DNA from: Glaciozyma antarctica PI12
Lineage: Eukaryota > Basidiomycota > Microbotryomycetes > Kriegeriales > Camptobasidiaceae
Assembly (NCBI GenBank): GCA_002917775.1
Contig: KZ627151.1
Location: 260,607 to 324,606 of the forward strand
Direction of reading: 5' to 3'
Length of the DNA stretch: 64,000 nt
Each line of letters starts with the position of its first letter. The first letter of the stretch is position 1. The position numbers were made by a program, and so were the translations under genes. The notes under the pieces are model-generated. The model was not told the origin of the DNA. It did not search any database and saw only the letters and a list, made by a program, of their open reading frames with translations. Of this stretch, positions 21,921 to 33,783 are shown one piece after another.

Positions 21921-23837
21921 ATGAGCGCCGGTCTTCCAGCGGTGCCTCCGGGACAGAACCCGTACACCTTCTACTTGGCTGCTCTGCAGCGCGAGTTCTA
22001 CCGACCACCAGGACCAGGGCTTCGAGGGAGGATGATCGTGCTCTTTGTCTTGAACGCCATGTGAGTCCTGGGGTGCGGAGGAAGGGAGAGAAAGGAAGCT
22101 GACGAGGGCCTACTCCGAAGTGTGATCTTAGCGGCGACCGTCTACCTGGGCTTGCTGCTGCTGGAAAACAAGCGCCGAGGTGGCAAACTGTGGCTCTTCC
22201 GCTTCGTACAACGTCCTTCAGGTCGCTACATCGCCACCAAGTGCGTCCCTCGAACGGTCCTGCGAAGGGGTCCCTGCTGATCTCGCGTCCTTCCTCCTAG
22301 TCAAAACCTCTTGACGGCGCTCATGGCGATCCTGAGCGGAGCCATCCTCGTAGGCCGACTCCATGACAGCTGGTTAGTATACCTGTACAAAGCCCCACAG
22401 GCCCAGATGTTCGTCTGGAGGAGCTTCAACTATCTCCCTCTCGCCGTACACGGCTGGCTCGTCAGCTGGGCTCTCCTCCAGGCTTTCCTCCTCACACCCG
22501 ACCAGCACGACTCGCACCTCCTTTCCGCTCGACTTGCCAACTTCCTCTTCCTCGGTATCGGCGGGATCATCGGCGTAGCGCTTTTGGTGAGTCCGGTCCC
22601 TTCCTGCGGCGTGTAGGGAGCCAAGGCTGATCGAACGACGCAGACGTCCGCTATTATTGCTGCGCTCTCGGGACAGGCGCTGTGGAGGAGCTATGTCGAC
22701 TTGCGAGCGGTGTTGCTGGAGCGGGAGGCGCAGTACGCTGGGGAGACGGTCACTATCGCAGCTCTCCTGTCTCTCGCTCCCTTCTTCGCCTCGTTGACTG
22801 CTACGTCCGCTAAATACCAAACGTGCGTTGCGTTCTATCTCTCAGTGGACGAGCATGCGGCTTACTCGGTTCTTCGCAGAACGGCACTGGTTCAAGCAGG
22901 GATCCTATGCTCCATCCCCATCCTCACCGTCCTCGTGCGCCATTCCTCTCGCATCCCACTTCTCGCTCGCTCCTGACTCTCCATCCCAGGTCAACCTCGG
23001 CAGCCTCGGTCTCGCCCGCGTCCTCCGCCGCCAACTCCACTACAACTTTGACCAATTCCGTCGACCCTCAATGCTCACCGACAGCACCGTCGGCACAAAC
23101 GAGAGCGAGGAGCAAGCAAAGCATATGACGAGTCGCTTCCGACAGCTATCGACGTTCCCGAACGCTAGCCAGCCGTCGAGGTCGCAGATTCGGCAGCTGG
23201 CGGGGGCGCAAGAGAGTGGGGTCGAGGGGGAGCAGGCGAAGCGGATCATGGTGCTGCAAAAGGCGGAGCGGGATTTGATTCTCGTGAGTTTCCTTTCCCT
23301 CGTACCTTTCTGTGGCAGTTCCTAACTCGGGGCTGGATAGATATCGAGCTGCATCGCTGTGGTCGCGGGATCAGCAGGGGTGATCACGATTTGGGTCACC
23401 ATCTTGCTCGCGCGAGGGACTCTCCTGAGCGGTACGACCTGGGCATCGTACGTTCTTTTTTCACGCTCGACGTTCTCTCGCTCACCCCTCGCGACAGTTT
23501 CGAAGTCGCCCTCTTCGGCGTCGAATGGATCTACGGCCTCGTCCTCGCTCCCACTCTCATTTTCCTCTCCATCAACGCCGCCACCCACCTCAGCAGTAAA
23601 TCCCAAGACGTCCCCCCAGAAACGACCTACGTTGGAGGGCCGACGAGCATCATGTCGTTGCGAGGAATGCTCGCAACGGGAGGAGGAGAGGCGCCGGGAC
23701 CGACGCCGGCGTTTGGAGGGTATGCGGGGCCGAGAGTGGGGTCTTCTGCGGGGCCGTTTGAGATGCGGAAGCATTCGATCCCGCCTGGGAGCGCGGGGGT
23801 TAGCTTTGGGGAGGACGTCGGGCCTCCGACAAGATGA
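21921..23837 (+). CDS. polytopic membrane protein of unknown family (about seven TM segments)
   Basis: The ATG at 21921 follows a gcc context and starts MSAGLPAVPPGQNPYTFYLA. Hydrophobic segments in order: MIVLFVLNA…VILAATVYLGLLLL; ALMAILSGAILVGRL; LPLAVHGWLVSWALLQAFLL; ANFLFLGIGGIIGVALL with SAIIAALSG; VTIAALLSLAPFFASL; ALVQAGILCSIPILTVL; then a hydrophilic loop (LRRQLHYNFDQFRR … KRIMVLQKAERDLIL), CIAVVAGSAGVITIWVTILL and WIYGLVLAPTLIFLSINA. The C-terminal tail is Gly/Pro-rich and cytosolic-like, with IPPGSAGVSFGEDVG. Length about 500 aa. The layout of about seven helices with a long loop before the last two recalls fungal receptor-like or pheromone-receptor-like membrane proteins, but no signature motif is visible, so function is open. 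Seven or eight short introns are supported. Confidence 0.7.
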
Positions 23838-23989
23838 GGTGCGATGCTGTATATTCCCTTGCATTTTCTGTGGCGCTTGTAGTTTGTTGTAGTTGCTATT
23901 TATGACTATTACGCACAAGGATCCTTCTAGGCGGAGCTAGGGGAGAGAAGGAGAAGAAAGGGAGTCGAGAGCGACGCGCGTCTCCCGCG

Positions 23990-26900
23990 ATGCGCTCCTC
24001 TTCCCTCCACCACCTCGTCGCGATGACTTCTCCTCCTCCAGCTCAGCCGCCTGCTGCACCAGCAGCACCAGCACCTCGAGCACCTACACCCGGCGTAGGC
24101 CCAACCCCATCCTCCAGCTCCCTCGGCGGCCGGGTTCTGGCATCGCGCACCTTCAAGACCGCCAGCTCCGCATGGGCATGGCGGAGGAGTATCCTGCTTG
24201 GAGTCGGCGTGACATATGGACTGGTCAAGTGAGTCGGGCGGGAGAGGAGCGACGAAGGGAGGGAGCTGACCGATGCGCAGGTGGCAGGTGGAGAAGGTCA
24301 AGGCGAGGGAGAGGGACTGGGTACATGACAAGGTACGGCTTGTGCGGTGCTTGCGGAGGACGGAGCTGACGAGGGATGCAGACGGTGCTGTACTGGAAGA
24401 TCTACGACGGGGGGGATCGTGGAAGCCAAGTCGGCGGGGTCATCGTGAGCTCGTTGACCGCCTCTCGAGCAGGATGGAGCTGAAGGTCTGGCGCACAGGC
24501 TCAACTACCTCCTCACCTCGTCTCAAGGAAGCTCTCCTGAGGAGCCTCCGCGCGTGATGACCCTCTTCGAGGTGATTCGGACGCTCAAGTTCATCGAAGC
24601 CGACGACCGGATCGTGCGTTCACCGCTCCCTCTGATGCCGAACTGCGCTGAAGCTTGAAACGATGCAGCACGGCCTTATTGCAGACTTCTCCTCCACTTC
24701 CGTCCCTGCTGTTCCGGCGTACAGCCTCGGACTAGCGCAGCTCGAGGAGATTCAGGACGCGCTGCTCGAGCTCCGGAGAACGAAGCAGGAGAGGATGGGG
24801 ACCGGACCGGATGGATGGAGGATTGTGGCGTGGACGGATACGTTCCATAGCCAAGGGCAGTTCATGTTTGCTTCTGGTGAGTTGCGGTATCGATCAAACC
24901 AGGAAGATCGCGAGCTGAATCCTGACCCTTGCAGCTTTCGACGAGGTCTACACGCAGCCGACTGGAGACGTTCCTCTCGTCGGAATGGGTGCGTTCATTT
25001 ACCGCGCTTCGATGCTTATTGAAGCAGCCGCTGACTTGCTTCGCAGGCTCAACGGTCCCTTTCTTCGGTCGTCTGGCTCGCTGGCTCGGAATCGAAATCC
25101 ACGCCGAAGCTCGCAACGAGTACAAGAGCTTCGTGCAGCCTTACATTGATGAGAAGCTTACAGTACGAAAGCTCGCTTTCCAGCCATTCATCGCTAACGC
25201 TACCCTCGCAGAAACCTCAACGCGAGAATCAAGAGGAGCTCCTCACCGACCTGAACGACAACCTCATGACCTACATCGCACGAAATCGATTTCCCTCCGA
25301 CGTTGGACAAGCAGGTCTCGACAAGGTCAAGGAGCTCACGCAAGTCGGACCGTTCACGGCTTCGCAGGCCGTCGCGAACGGACTCCTCAACGGCGCCACC
25401 TACCGTCGAGACATCCTCGATTCGGTTCTTGAGGAGGAGAAGGGAGGAGATCCTGAGCGCAAGCTTAAGGGCTTCTTCCACTACCACAAGACGATGGAGC
25501 GCGCGATGGAGAAGAGCTCGGATGCTGTTATTGACGTCGGAGTTGTCTACCTGCTGGGAACGATTGGCGACGCTGGAGAGTGAGTCGTTCGCCCTCTATT
25601 TACCTCATCAGCGCTGATGATTCTCGACAGGTTCGGGACGGCTGCGGTGGTGCGGGGACTCAAGGAGGCTGGAGAGGACGACACGATTGGCGCCGTCGTG
25701 CTGCGCATTGATTCGGGAGGAGGAGGTGTTGTCGAGTCCGACAGTATCTGGGCTGCTGTGCGGGACCTGCGGGAGAAGCACGGAAAGGTCGTCGTTGCGA
25801 GCTTCGGCAACGCGAGCGCCTCTGGAGGGTACTTGGTGTCCACTCGTTCGTCCTTTCGCCTTTCTCGCTGAGTGCTTGTTGACGAGGCCTCTTACCAGAC
25901 GTCGATGCGATCCTTGCTGCTCGTGCGTTGACTCGTTCTCCTGCACGAATCGCTTCCAACGACTAACGCTCGTTCGCTCACAGCTTCAACCGTGACCGGA
26001 TCGTTCGTCCTTTGAGCTCGCCCTGGCTTCCAGTCACTAATGCAACCTCCTTCACAGAATTGGAGTCGCCTCCCTCCGCCCTACGTTCCTCAGCTCTTTC
26101 TTCGACCGCATCCACATCACCCTCGACTCTTTCTACACCGGTTCGCGCTCGCAAGACGTCACCCACTCCCTCACTCCTGCCGAACTCGCTCGCCACGCCG
26201 CCAACGTCGACGAGATGTACGCCGACTTCAAGAACCGCGTCTGCACCGGCCGAGGCGTCCATCCCGAGCTCATCGACCTCATCGCCGGCGGAAGGGTTAT
26301 GACGGGATTGAAGGCGTTCTCCCTTACCGCGCCGGAGGAGCTCATCAAGCAGATTAAGGGACTCGATATGCCTGTTGTCGTAGCAGCGGAGGAGAAGATC
26401 GTCGAGGTCAGCGAGGCAGTACCCTCTCCAATCTCTTCGACGGTCGAGGCAGGCGTGGCATCACCGCCGGCTGAGCTCGGGGTCGTCGTTATCTCGGAGG
26501 ATCAAGAGACGTCGCCCTTCGCACCTCCAGAGTCGTCAGCAGCAGAGCTCGTCGCCGACACCTCCACCTCTCCCACCGCACCCACTCCCATCGTCGCCAC
26601 CTCCGACGCACCCGCCTCAGCCGAATCCAACGCCGCCGCGGCTCTCTCCTCTTCTAGCGAGGCTGAACAAGCTACTCCCTCAACCTCCAAGGCCGTCGGC
26701 CCCGTCTCTGGCGTTTACCCCATCACCCTCGGTCCTTTCGGTCGCGGTCTCATCGACGGGATTGGAGGTATTCGCGATTCGGCTGTCTACGCTTGCGAGC
26801 TTTTCGTGAGTTATTGTTCATCGTTTCGCTCGCCGTCGCTGACATTCCAACGTAGCTCGCCAACGGCATCGCAGGGTACAAGCTGGATCATCCCGACGTG

Positions 26901-27358
26901 CCGGAGGACGAGGCGATTCGGGCTCTGCTTCCCGACGCCAAGTTCCTGAAGGGCGATTCGGGAGAGTTGGTGATGCAGATGGATGGTACGCTCTCTTTCT
27001 CAGGCTCTCGCTGGATTCCTCTGACGTTTCGCGCTGCAGTTCGGCTCAAGCGGTTCCCGGTTCAGAAGAACTTCTGGCAGCAAATCGGGGTGCGTTCCTC
27101 GCTCTTCGCAGGAACCGCAATCTAACGCACGCTGTTTCATAGGAAGCCAGTCGTCGAGGCGATTCGATGGAGCTTTCGACGCTCAAGCAGTACCTCAAGG
27201 TCTCGGCGGCGACTTGGGTCCTGCAGCTTGCGGCGGGGATGGTGTCGGCGGAGCTCGAGGAGATGGGATTGGGAGATGCGCGGAAGGGGTTGGGACTGGG
27301 GAACGCGACGCGACGAGGGTGGATGCGAGCCGAGTGGGCGGGGTTGAGTCTTCGATAG
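23990..27358 (+). CDS. S49-family (SppA / protease IV-like) membrane-anchored serine peptidase
   Basis: SppA is a Ser-Lys dyad protease that degrades signal peptides and membrane stubs in bacteria and plastids. The start is at ATG 23990 (a second ATG at 24022 is possible). After a Pro/Ala-rich leader comes a Trp-rich hydrophobic segment (WAWRRSILLGVGVTYGLV) fitting a membrane anchor or organelle signal, then TVLYWKIYDGGIVEAKSAG. The first S49-like half contains NEYKSFVQPYIDEKLT, matching the position of the catalytic Lys (YKSA in E. coli SppA), and FTASQAVANGLLNGATYR. The second half has VLRIDSGGGGVVESDSIWAA and the nucleophile motif FGNASASGGYLVS, followed by STVTGSIGV, VDEMYADFKNRVCTGRG and LIAGGRVMTGLKA. 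A long Ser/Ala-rich insert (about 26400-26700) precedes a C-terminal domain (YPITLGPFGRGLIDGIGG; LQLAAGMVSAELEEMG) that I do not recognise. Roughly 800-850 aa. Location is inferred as mitochondrial or endomembrane. Confidence 0.82.
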
Positions 27359-27443
27359 AGCGGAGCTGGTGGAAAGGAAGATTGGGTCGACATGGAAAGA
27401 TGACAATGCAGATGCTGTACACTTGAGATAAATCAAAGATGGG

Positions 27444-27458
27444 GTGTGTGTGTGTGTG
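27444..27458. repeat. (GT)n microsatellite
   Basis: Seven and a half GT units between the convergent stop codons of the S49 peptidase gene (27358) and the DUF2841-like gene (27469). Confidence 0.9.
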
Positions 27459-27468
27459 CTGGTCCCTC

Positions 27469-30014
27469 CTACGCCTGAACGCCGTACATAATCTCGTCGT
27501 ACCTCCTACTGCTATCCTTCCTCCTCTCCTGCTCAAACAACTCGACCGCCGCGATATCGGGGTACGCCCCTGCGATCCCTCCCAGCCCCAACTCCATCAA
27601 CTCGTGCCCTTGCGACGCCATATCGAACGACGAAGGCATCACCCCGTAGCCTCCGAACCCCGTTTCGTCGTTCAAATAGTAGAACGCCGCCTGCTGCTGC
27701 AATCGCTGCTCCTCCGCATACTGCTGCTCCTGCAACGCCATCTGGTGCGCCGCAGCCCTCTGCGTCTCGAGGTCCCGATCGAGGAGGAACTGGTTATGCT
27801 GTTGCGCCTGGAGGTTCTCCGCGTGTCGCCTGAGGAGCTCGCGATCGTGGCGGGATTGTTGACGCTGGTGGTGGTCCTCGATGACCTCCTGGTGCGCGGG
27901 GAGGGAGCGGGGAGGTTGGTACGAAGGGATCAAAGAGGGGGTGTAGGAGGGAGTGGGGTAGTCGGCCGAATACTGGTACGGGTCGAAATCGTGCCCCGGG
28001 TGAACGGGGACGGGGAGGGGACGCAACTGGACGAGGTCGTACTGAGGGCTCTCGGCGATCGACCCCATCGCTGCGCCAATGTTGCGACTCCTCGACTTGA
28101 TCATAGCGGGAGAAGCGAACGACGGTTCGTTTTGCTGCGACCTCGACCGACCGTACGCGCCTTCCGACGGCGAATGCTGCATTCGGTGCGAGGTCCCGTC
28201 CGGAGCGAGGCAAGGAGGTTGGTACGGCGTGCCTTCGTGCGAGTGCCGACGGTTGTCGAGGGGTTCGTCGTGGAGAGGAGGTTGGGAGTAGAGGAGGATG
28301 GGGGCTTGGAGGGAAGGGGAAAGAGCGCTGTTGAAGTGCTGAGGGTACTCGTAGAGGAGGGAACCGGGGATGGGAGCGTGAGAGCTCTGGCCGTCGCGCA
28401 CCTGCTCGAGCTGGTACTGCCGATCGTGCTCCTCGCGATCCATCCCCATCGACGTACGCGCTTTACGAGGTCGTCCTCCGCCCGAAGACACCTGCTCTCG
28501 CTTTGTATAACCGGAGAGAGAGTGGCTGCGGGCGAGAGGGCGAGACACCTCGGTGGGGACATCCATGGCCGAGTGGGAGCGGGAGAGGGGGTAGGGCGCG
28601 TGCGAGACGTGAGGACGGGCGACCTCGTCATCGAGGGCGAGGTTGGCGGACGCGATGGAGCGACGCGTGCGGTGCCGTGTGGGCCTCTGCTCGGATGGGG
28701 AGATGTCGGAGGTGGGGTTGAGGTTGGAAACGGGGAGGATGACGGTGATGAAGTCGAAGAGGGTGTCTGGAGAGCGAGCTACGATCGTCAGCAGATTTAA
28801 CGTGCGGAAAAGGAAAGGTGCGCACTTTTGTTGGCCCGTAGAACCGTATAACCCTTCGTGCGCGACTTTGTAAATGTCGGCGAGCGTTGCTGACTTGGCG
28901 GGCGTAAATTCCGTCGAAGCCGTTGCCGCCTCGAAGCTCGAGATGGGAACGCCCAGGCCATGAATGAGGAAGGCGAGAAGAGCGACGCGTTCTGCAGCGG
29001 ACAAGATCAAGTCAGCTCGCAGTCTTGGATGTGTGAAAACGAAAGCTCGGACAGCGCAACGTACCGTGCTTCTGCATGTTCTTTGGGTTCCTGAACGTGA
29101 TCTGTCCCGGCCACCAGGGCGGCGCCATTCCCTCCGCGGTCTGGTAGGGCGCGACAAAGTCCTCGACGACGGCGATCCATTTGGGGCAGACGATGTTCTG
29201 CGCCTTGGGCTGAAGCTGAACGAACTTCTCGGTGTACCAGGCGGAGAGAGTGGTGGGCGTAAAGACGACTGGACGAACGGCCGGATTCGCTCTGATACTG
29301 CTGGATGCCGACGGGCCGGAGCTGGAAGGTGCGGGAGGGGAGTGGTGCGAGTCGGCGGGAGAGGGATGGGAAGGCGCCTCGTTGACGGCGAGCATGGAGA
29401 GGGATCGTGTGACGCGAGTGTCGGGGATGGAAGGTGAGGCAGGAGCGCTAGTGGAGCTGGCGAAGGAGATGAGGGACGAGGAGGGCGCCGAGGAAGGAAC
29501 GACTTGGTGATGGGGGTGGAACGCCGTCGCCGAGTTGGGTCGTGAGCTCCTGCCTGATCCTCCCTCGAGCGTAGCAAACGCCGACCTCGAGACGACCTCG
29601 TCCATTCCCACCTCGTCCTCGTCGTCATCCCAATCCTCCTCCCCCGCTCGTCCGACGAACCCATCGTCGGCATCAGCCTCGACGGGGATCACCGCTCCCG
29701 ACGCGCAAAAGACGTCTGCCCTAGCCGTCCTTCCATGCTGCTTCGCCCTCGCCGCCGCCGCCAGCTCCCTCGCTTCGCCAAGAAGGCCGTTCGCAAACCA
29801 GCCCCCGGACGAGCTCAACCTGCTCTTGAAGGCGCCCGACCCAAAGACCTCGCTGTCTCCGCTCGGCTCGACGAGGAGGATCGCAAACTGGCTCCCGTTG
29901 ATGAAGGACGACTTGCCGAGGGCACACAAGATCTGAGAGCGCTTGAGGCGGAAGTGTCGCAGTTGCCGTTGCGGCGAAGTCAAGGGCTCGGTCCGGACTG
30001 GGCGTGAAGGCATT
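27469..30014 (-). CDS. DUF2841/YDR124W-like fungal protein, probable regulator
   Basis: The ATG at 30014 gives MPSRPVRTEPLTSPQRQLRH, then FRLKRSQILCALGKSSFING and SQFAILLVEPSGDSEVFGSG, an N-terminal module seen in fungal proteins of this type. An acidic and Ser-rich stretch follows. The key block is CPKWIAVVEDFVAPYQTAEG, PPWWPGQITFRNPKNMQKH and, after an intron, ERVALLAFLIHGLGVPISSF. WWP followed by a helical bundle matches my memory of the DUF2841 (YDR124W-like helical bundle) family. The remaining half is low-complexity, rich in Ser, Pro, Gln and Tyr, with a Gln/Glu coiled segment (QMALQEQQYAEEQRLQQQ) and the end RRYDEIMYGVQA. About 800 aa. The nuclear role is inferred from composition only. 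It is tail-to-tail with the S49 gene. A 453-codon open frame on the opposite strand is a shadow. Confidence 0.6.
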
Positions 30015-30730
30015 TGCTCTGGGAGCGCCGTCGAGGGGAGGGGGAGGTGGCGCCTGCACCGAACGAAGGAGAGTGTGAGCTTGACCGATTCACCGGGGCG
30101 GGAGAGGAATGAAGACAAGCTGAGTTTGGCCCGGCACTCACGCGCGTAACTAACGATCGATCTCTCCTGAGTCCTGACCCCGAAAAGGTGCTCTGCTCCT
30201 GGATGCGAGTGGGCGTAGGTGATAGAGCTTTGCTTAACGGGAGAAGTGCTCGAAAGTCGCGAAGATGGAGAGTAGAGAGTAGCAGACAAGCCTCCGAAAG
30301 ATGTCCGTTCTCCTTCTCGCAATCTTGCGGAGAAGAGATCTTCTCCTTCCCCCGTTTCCTGGAATCCTGGTGCGAAACGCTGTCGAAGCTCCCCGCTACG
30401 ATGAAGCTACACTGCTGCGTTCAATTACGAACGAAACTGGAGCTCCGCAGAGGTCGCTAGAGCTCGCTAGAGAGATAGGAGAGCAATCGAGTTCGAGCGT
30501 AGTAGAGGATAGTCGAACGATGCTTTGCTTCGGTAGTGGGAAGGAAAGCAGGTTACTTGGAGCGTATCTCACTTGATCTCACTATTAGCGGAGCGCGCAG
30601 ATGTTCGCAATCCAGCAATCCCGAGACAATCACTGACAATCATCCCCTGCTCGCTTTCATCTCGGTACCCCAATCACCCCACAAACGTTCGTACGAAAGC
30701 CTGCTCACCAGGAGCCTTGCTTTGCACCCC
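30015..30730. other. intergenic, no gene seen
   Basis: 716 bp between the 5' end of the DUF2841-like gene and the 3' end of the LCB2-like gene. It likely holds the promoter or 5' UTR of the former and the 3' UTR of the latter. Open frames here have no introns or motifs. Confidence 0.5.
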
Positions 30731-33032
30731 CTATCCCTCCCTACATGCCCTCCCATCCTCCAGGCCGGCAATCACATCGTCGATCCTCCTTCCCGAGCTC
30801 ACGAGCTTTAAACCTAACGCCGTCCCAACGTCGTCCGTCGCTCGAAGAACGCGATCAAGGTCGTCCTGTTCAACGTAACGAACAATGAGCGGAAGTCCGA
30901 GCGAGAGATAAGCGATGGGAAAAGGATCGTACCTTGGTGTGAGCTGCTGAAACACAGAATCGAGCGCGGGCTGAGACGAGCCTGATGAGGTGTGTCAGTA
31001 CGTGTTAGGAAGCGATTGGAACCGCGAGGACGAACGGAGTGGCGGGGTACCCCACGCTGCGAGGGGGGTTGATCAGTACTGCTCACGCCACCAGAAAGAA
31101 AGAGGGGACTCACACGACGACGACAATCAAGTGTCGCTCGAGCATCATGCGCGAGAACGACGCCAGCTTCCCCGGTTGAAAGATGAGAACCCTGCGATCC
31201 CTCATCAGCCTTCGCACCGAGCCCCGAAAGCGAAAAACGATACGCACGGAACGATGGGCGAATCCCTATGCCCATACACCATGAACCCCAACTCCTTCAA
31301 CCCCATCCTCAAGTACCTCGCATTGAACGCCAACCTCCTTAACCTCTCCGTCCCTTCTCCCCAATCCCTCTCCTCCCCAACCTCGTCCCCGGGCAACCGG
31401 TCTCCAAGGATGATCGACATGCTCGAGACAATTTGAGCGAGCACGGCGGGAGGTGTCGCTTCGCCGTAGACGTTGGCCGAGGCGCGTTGGCGGAGGGAGG
31501 AGATGAGGGAGTGAGAACCGGCGAGGTAGCCGCCTGCGGCACCGAAAGCTGTTGTGCGAAGGGGGTTAGGAACTGCTCGGCGTCGAGGAAATGAAGGACT
31601 GCTGAGAAGAGGCGAGACGTACACTTGGTGAACGTGCCCATGAGGACGTCGATGCGCTTGGGGTCGACGCCAAAGTAGTCGCAAACGCCTCTGCCGTTCG
31701 GTCCCAGCGCTCCAATCGAGTGCGCCTCGTCGACGTAGAGATAGAACTGCTCGCTCGCATCAGCCTTATCTCGTTTCGATCACAGGAGAGAGAAAGCGCA
31801 CCTTGTACTTGTCCTTGAGCTCCAAAATCCTCGGCAGGTCGACCAGCGTCCCCTCCATCGAGTACAACCCTTCGACCACCACCAGCACCTTATCCCACTT
31901 CCCTCCCTCCTTCCTCCCTCCACTAATCCCCTCCCTCAGCTTCCTCTCCAAATCCCCCATATCATTATGCCGATAACACCTAACCGTCGCTCCACTCCCC
32001 CTCGCTCCCAGCCTAATACTCGCATGATTCAACTCATCCGAAAGCACGAGCGTTCCCTCCTTCGCGAGCGCCGTCAACCCTCCCGCATTCGTCGCGAATC
32101 CCATGCTAACAATCATCGCATCCTCGACTCCACAAAACCTCGCCACCATCTTCTCAGCTCTAACATGCGCGTCCTGCCCTCCTGCGTCTTCGCGGCCACC
32201 GCAGGAGGAGATCCCGTATTCGACTAGAGCGAGTTGAGCGGCATCGGCGCAAGGGCCGAGAGATTGGGCGAAACCAAGGTAGTTGTAGGAAGAGATGTTG
32301 AGGGCTTGGGAAGTGGTGCCGGGGAAGGAGAAGGTTGTGTGAGCGAGGGTGGAGGTGCGGCTTAGGAGGGTGGCGGTGCGGGAGGGGACGGAGGTGATGG
32401 GTCGGGCGAAGCACTGCGCCGGGGTTAGGGCGCGTGGAGAGGGGAGAGGGAGGGGAACGCACGTCGTCGAAGCGGACTTTGATACGACGCGTGAAGAAGG
32501 AGTCGAAATCGGCTGTGAGGGGTGCGTAGCCCTGTTCGCGTCGCGTTCGTTAGCTAGCGCAGGAAGCCCGCAACGGAGAGGAGGTGCTCACGTCGTGCGC
32601 CCTCAGATGCTCATAGTCCCTCCTAAAGAAGATTTTACCCAAGAAGTCCCTCACATGCCCAATCACGATCAGGAACAGGTACGAATAGTACGTCGCCAGC
32701 CAGGTGAACGCGCTCGGCCTTCCTTCGACGGGGGCCAAGCTGCTCCCTCGAGTCCAGACGCTCGTAGCGCGGTACCGCTGGTCCTCGCAGTGTCCGAACT
32801 CGGCGTGGCGGAGGGAATGGGGGTCCTCGGGGTGCGGGATGTAGGAGGGATCGGCGTCGAAGGAGGTTGAGGGGAGGAGGTGGGCGGAGAGGTGAGAGGG
32901 GAAGGGGAGGGACGTGTCGTGAGCGAAGGGTTTGGCGGGGGTGGGCGAGGCAGAACGGGATGGTGCGAGTGAGGTGAGTGCTGTTGAAGTGGTCGAGTCA
33001 TCGTCGTTGTCGGAGAGAGATGAGAGTGACAT
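30731..33032 (-). CDS. second, divergent LCB2-like alpha-oxoamine synthase
   Basis: Clear paralogue of the LCB2 at 13209-15553. First in-frame ATG at 33032. The N-terminus ([20 protein letters not shown]) and membrane helix ([20 protein letters not shown]) align with those of LCB2. The core retains [65 protein letters not shown] and [16 protein letters not shown], with the Lys and an intron at the same codon as in LCB2. So PLP binding looks intact: His, Asp and Lys are all present. It differs at a usually conserved spot: [20 protein letters not shown] replaces GRADVGTNDLHVQAERLVAN, so the GT pair becomes GG, and the region after SIILGD has a different acidic insert. The last exons give [19 protein letters not shown] and [20 protein letters not shown]. 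It may be an alternative SPT subunit with altered substrate choice or a regulatory copy. Confidence 0.85.
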
Positions 33033-33783
33033 GAGCGATGTTGCACGTGCTGCGCGAGCTCTAGAGAGGGCAAGCGCGTCGTTCCTCGAGGTCGTCGTTG
33101 CTGCTGAAGCTGATGGCGAGTCTGGCGTATGTTGCTTTCCCTCGTTGCTCCCCTGGAGGTGAGGAGTCGAGGAGGAGAAGGTCCGAAGTAGCGAAAGCTT
33201 CCCAAGTTCCTCCGCAGCTTCTTTCTCCTCGGATTTGAATTGCTTTGCGTTCTTTCGAAGCTGCGAGCGAGGAGAGCGAGGCGACGGCTCAGTACGACTG
33301 TACGAACTTGAGGAATGGCAAGGGACGCGAGAACGAACGGACAATCTGAGAGGAGGGCGGACTGGGTCTCCACTTCGTCTTCCAGCGAACGAGACGAGGA
33401 TACGCGCAGAAATCCAAGCGATGCAAACTACAATCCTTTTGTATCGCTGTGAAGTGGCTCGCGAGGAAGAAAAAGGGAGGGAGAGCGAGCAAGATGAACA
33501 GCGAGGAGAAGACCTTGCGAAGGACTGAGTCTGGCGGTGCTGTTTCACCAGCCAGTTCAACCGTCTGCGATCGAATCGTCCATCTAAATCTAAAGAGGGT
33601 TCTTCTCGTTTGCGCAAAGACAGCGGGGACCTTGAGGCCGTCGCACCAGCTTTGACAAGACGGGGAATAATTTATTGGGACAAGTCCCCATAACGGGAAA
33701 TTCGGACTAGATTTTTTGCGTCCCCTTGGAATAAGGCCGCCAAGTCCTCTTCGCCCTCGTCTTCACTCATTATCCCTGCAGTC
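33033..33783. other. divergent promoter region between the LCB2-like gene and uL23
   Basis: 750 bp. The LCB2-like frame stays open upstream to about 33617 but without an ATG, so it may be 5' UTR or an unrecognised upstream exon. The last 100 bp before uL23 are A/T-richer (aataatttattggg at about 33666) and should hold the ribosomal protein promoter. Confidence 0.5.

Noticed and set aside
27439-28800. 453-codon open frame on the plus strand
   Set aside because: It lies exactly antisense to the DUF2841-like gene. The peptide is Leu/Arg/Val-rich shadow sequence and has no introns or motifs.
30731-33032. Idea that LCB2 and the LCB2-like gene flank a composite or segmentally duplicated block
   Set aside because: No other gene between or around them is duplicated, so only a single-gene duplication is supported.
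33033-33617. Upstream extension of the LCB2-like frame by about 195 codons
   Set aside because: It contains no ATG and its composition looks like 5' sequence. The first ATG at 33032 was used, though an unseen upstream exon is possible.
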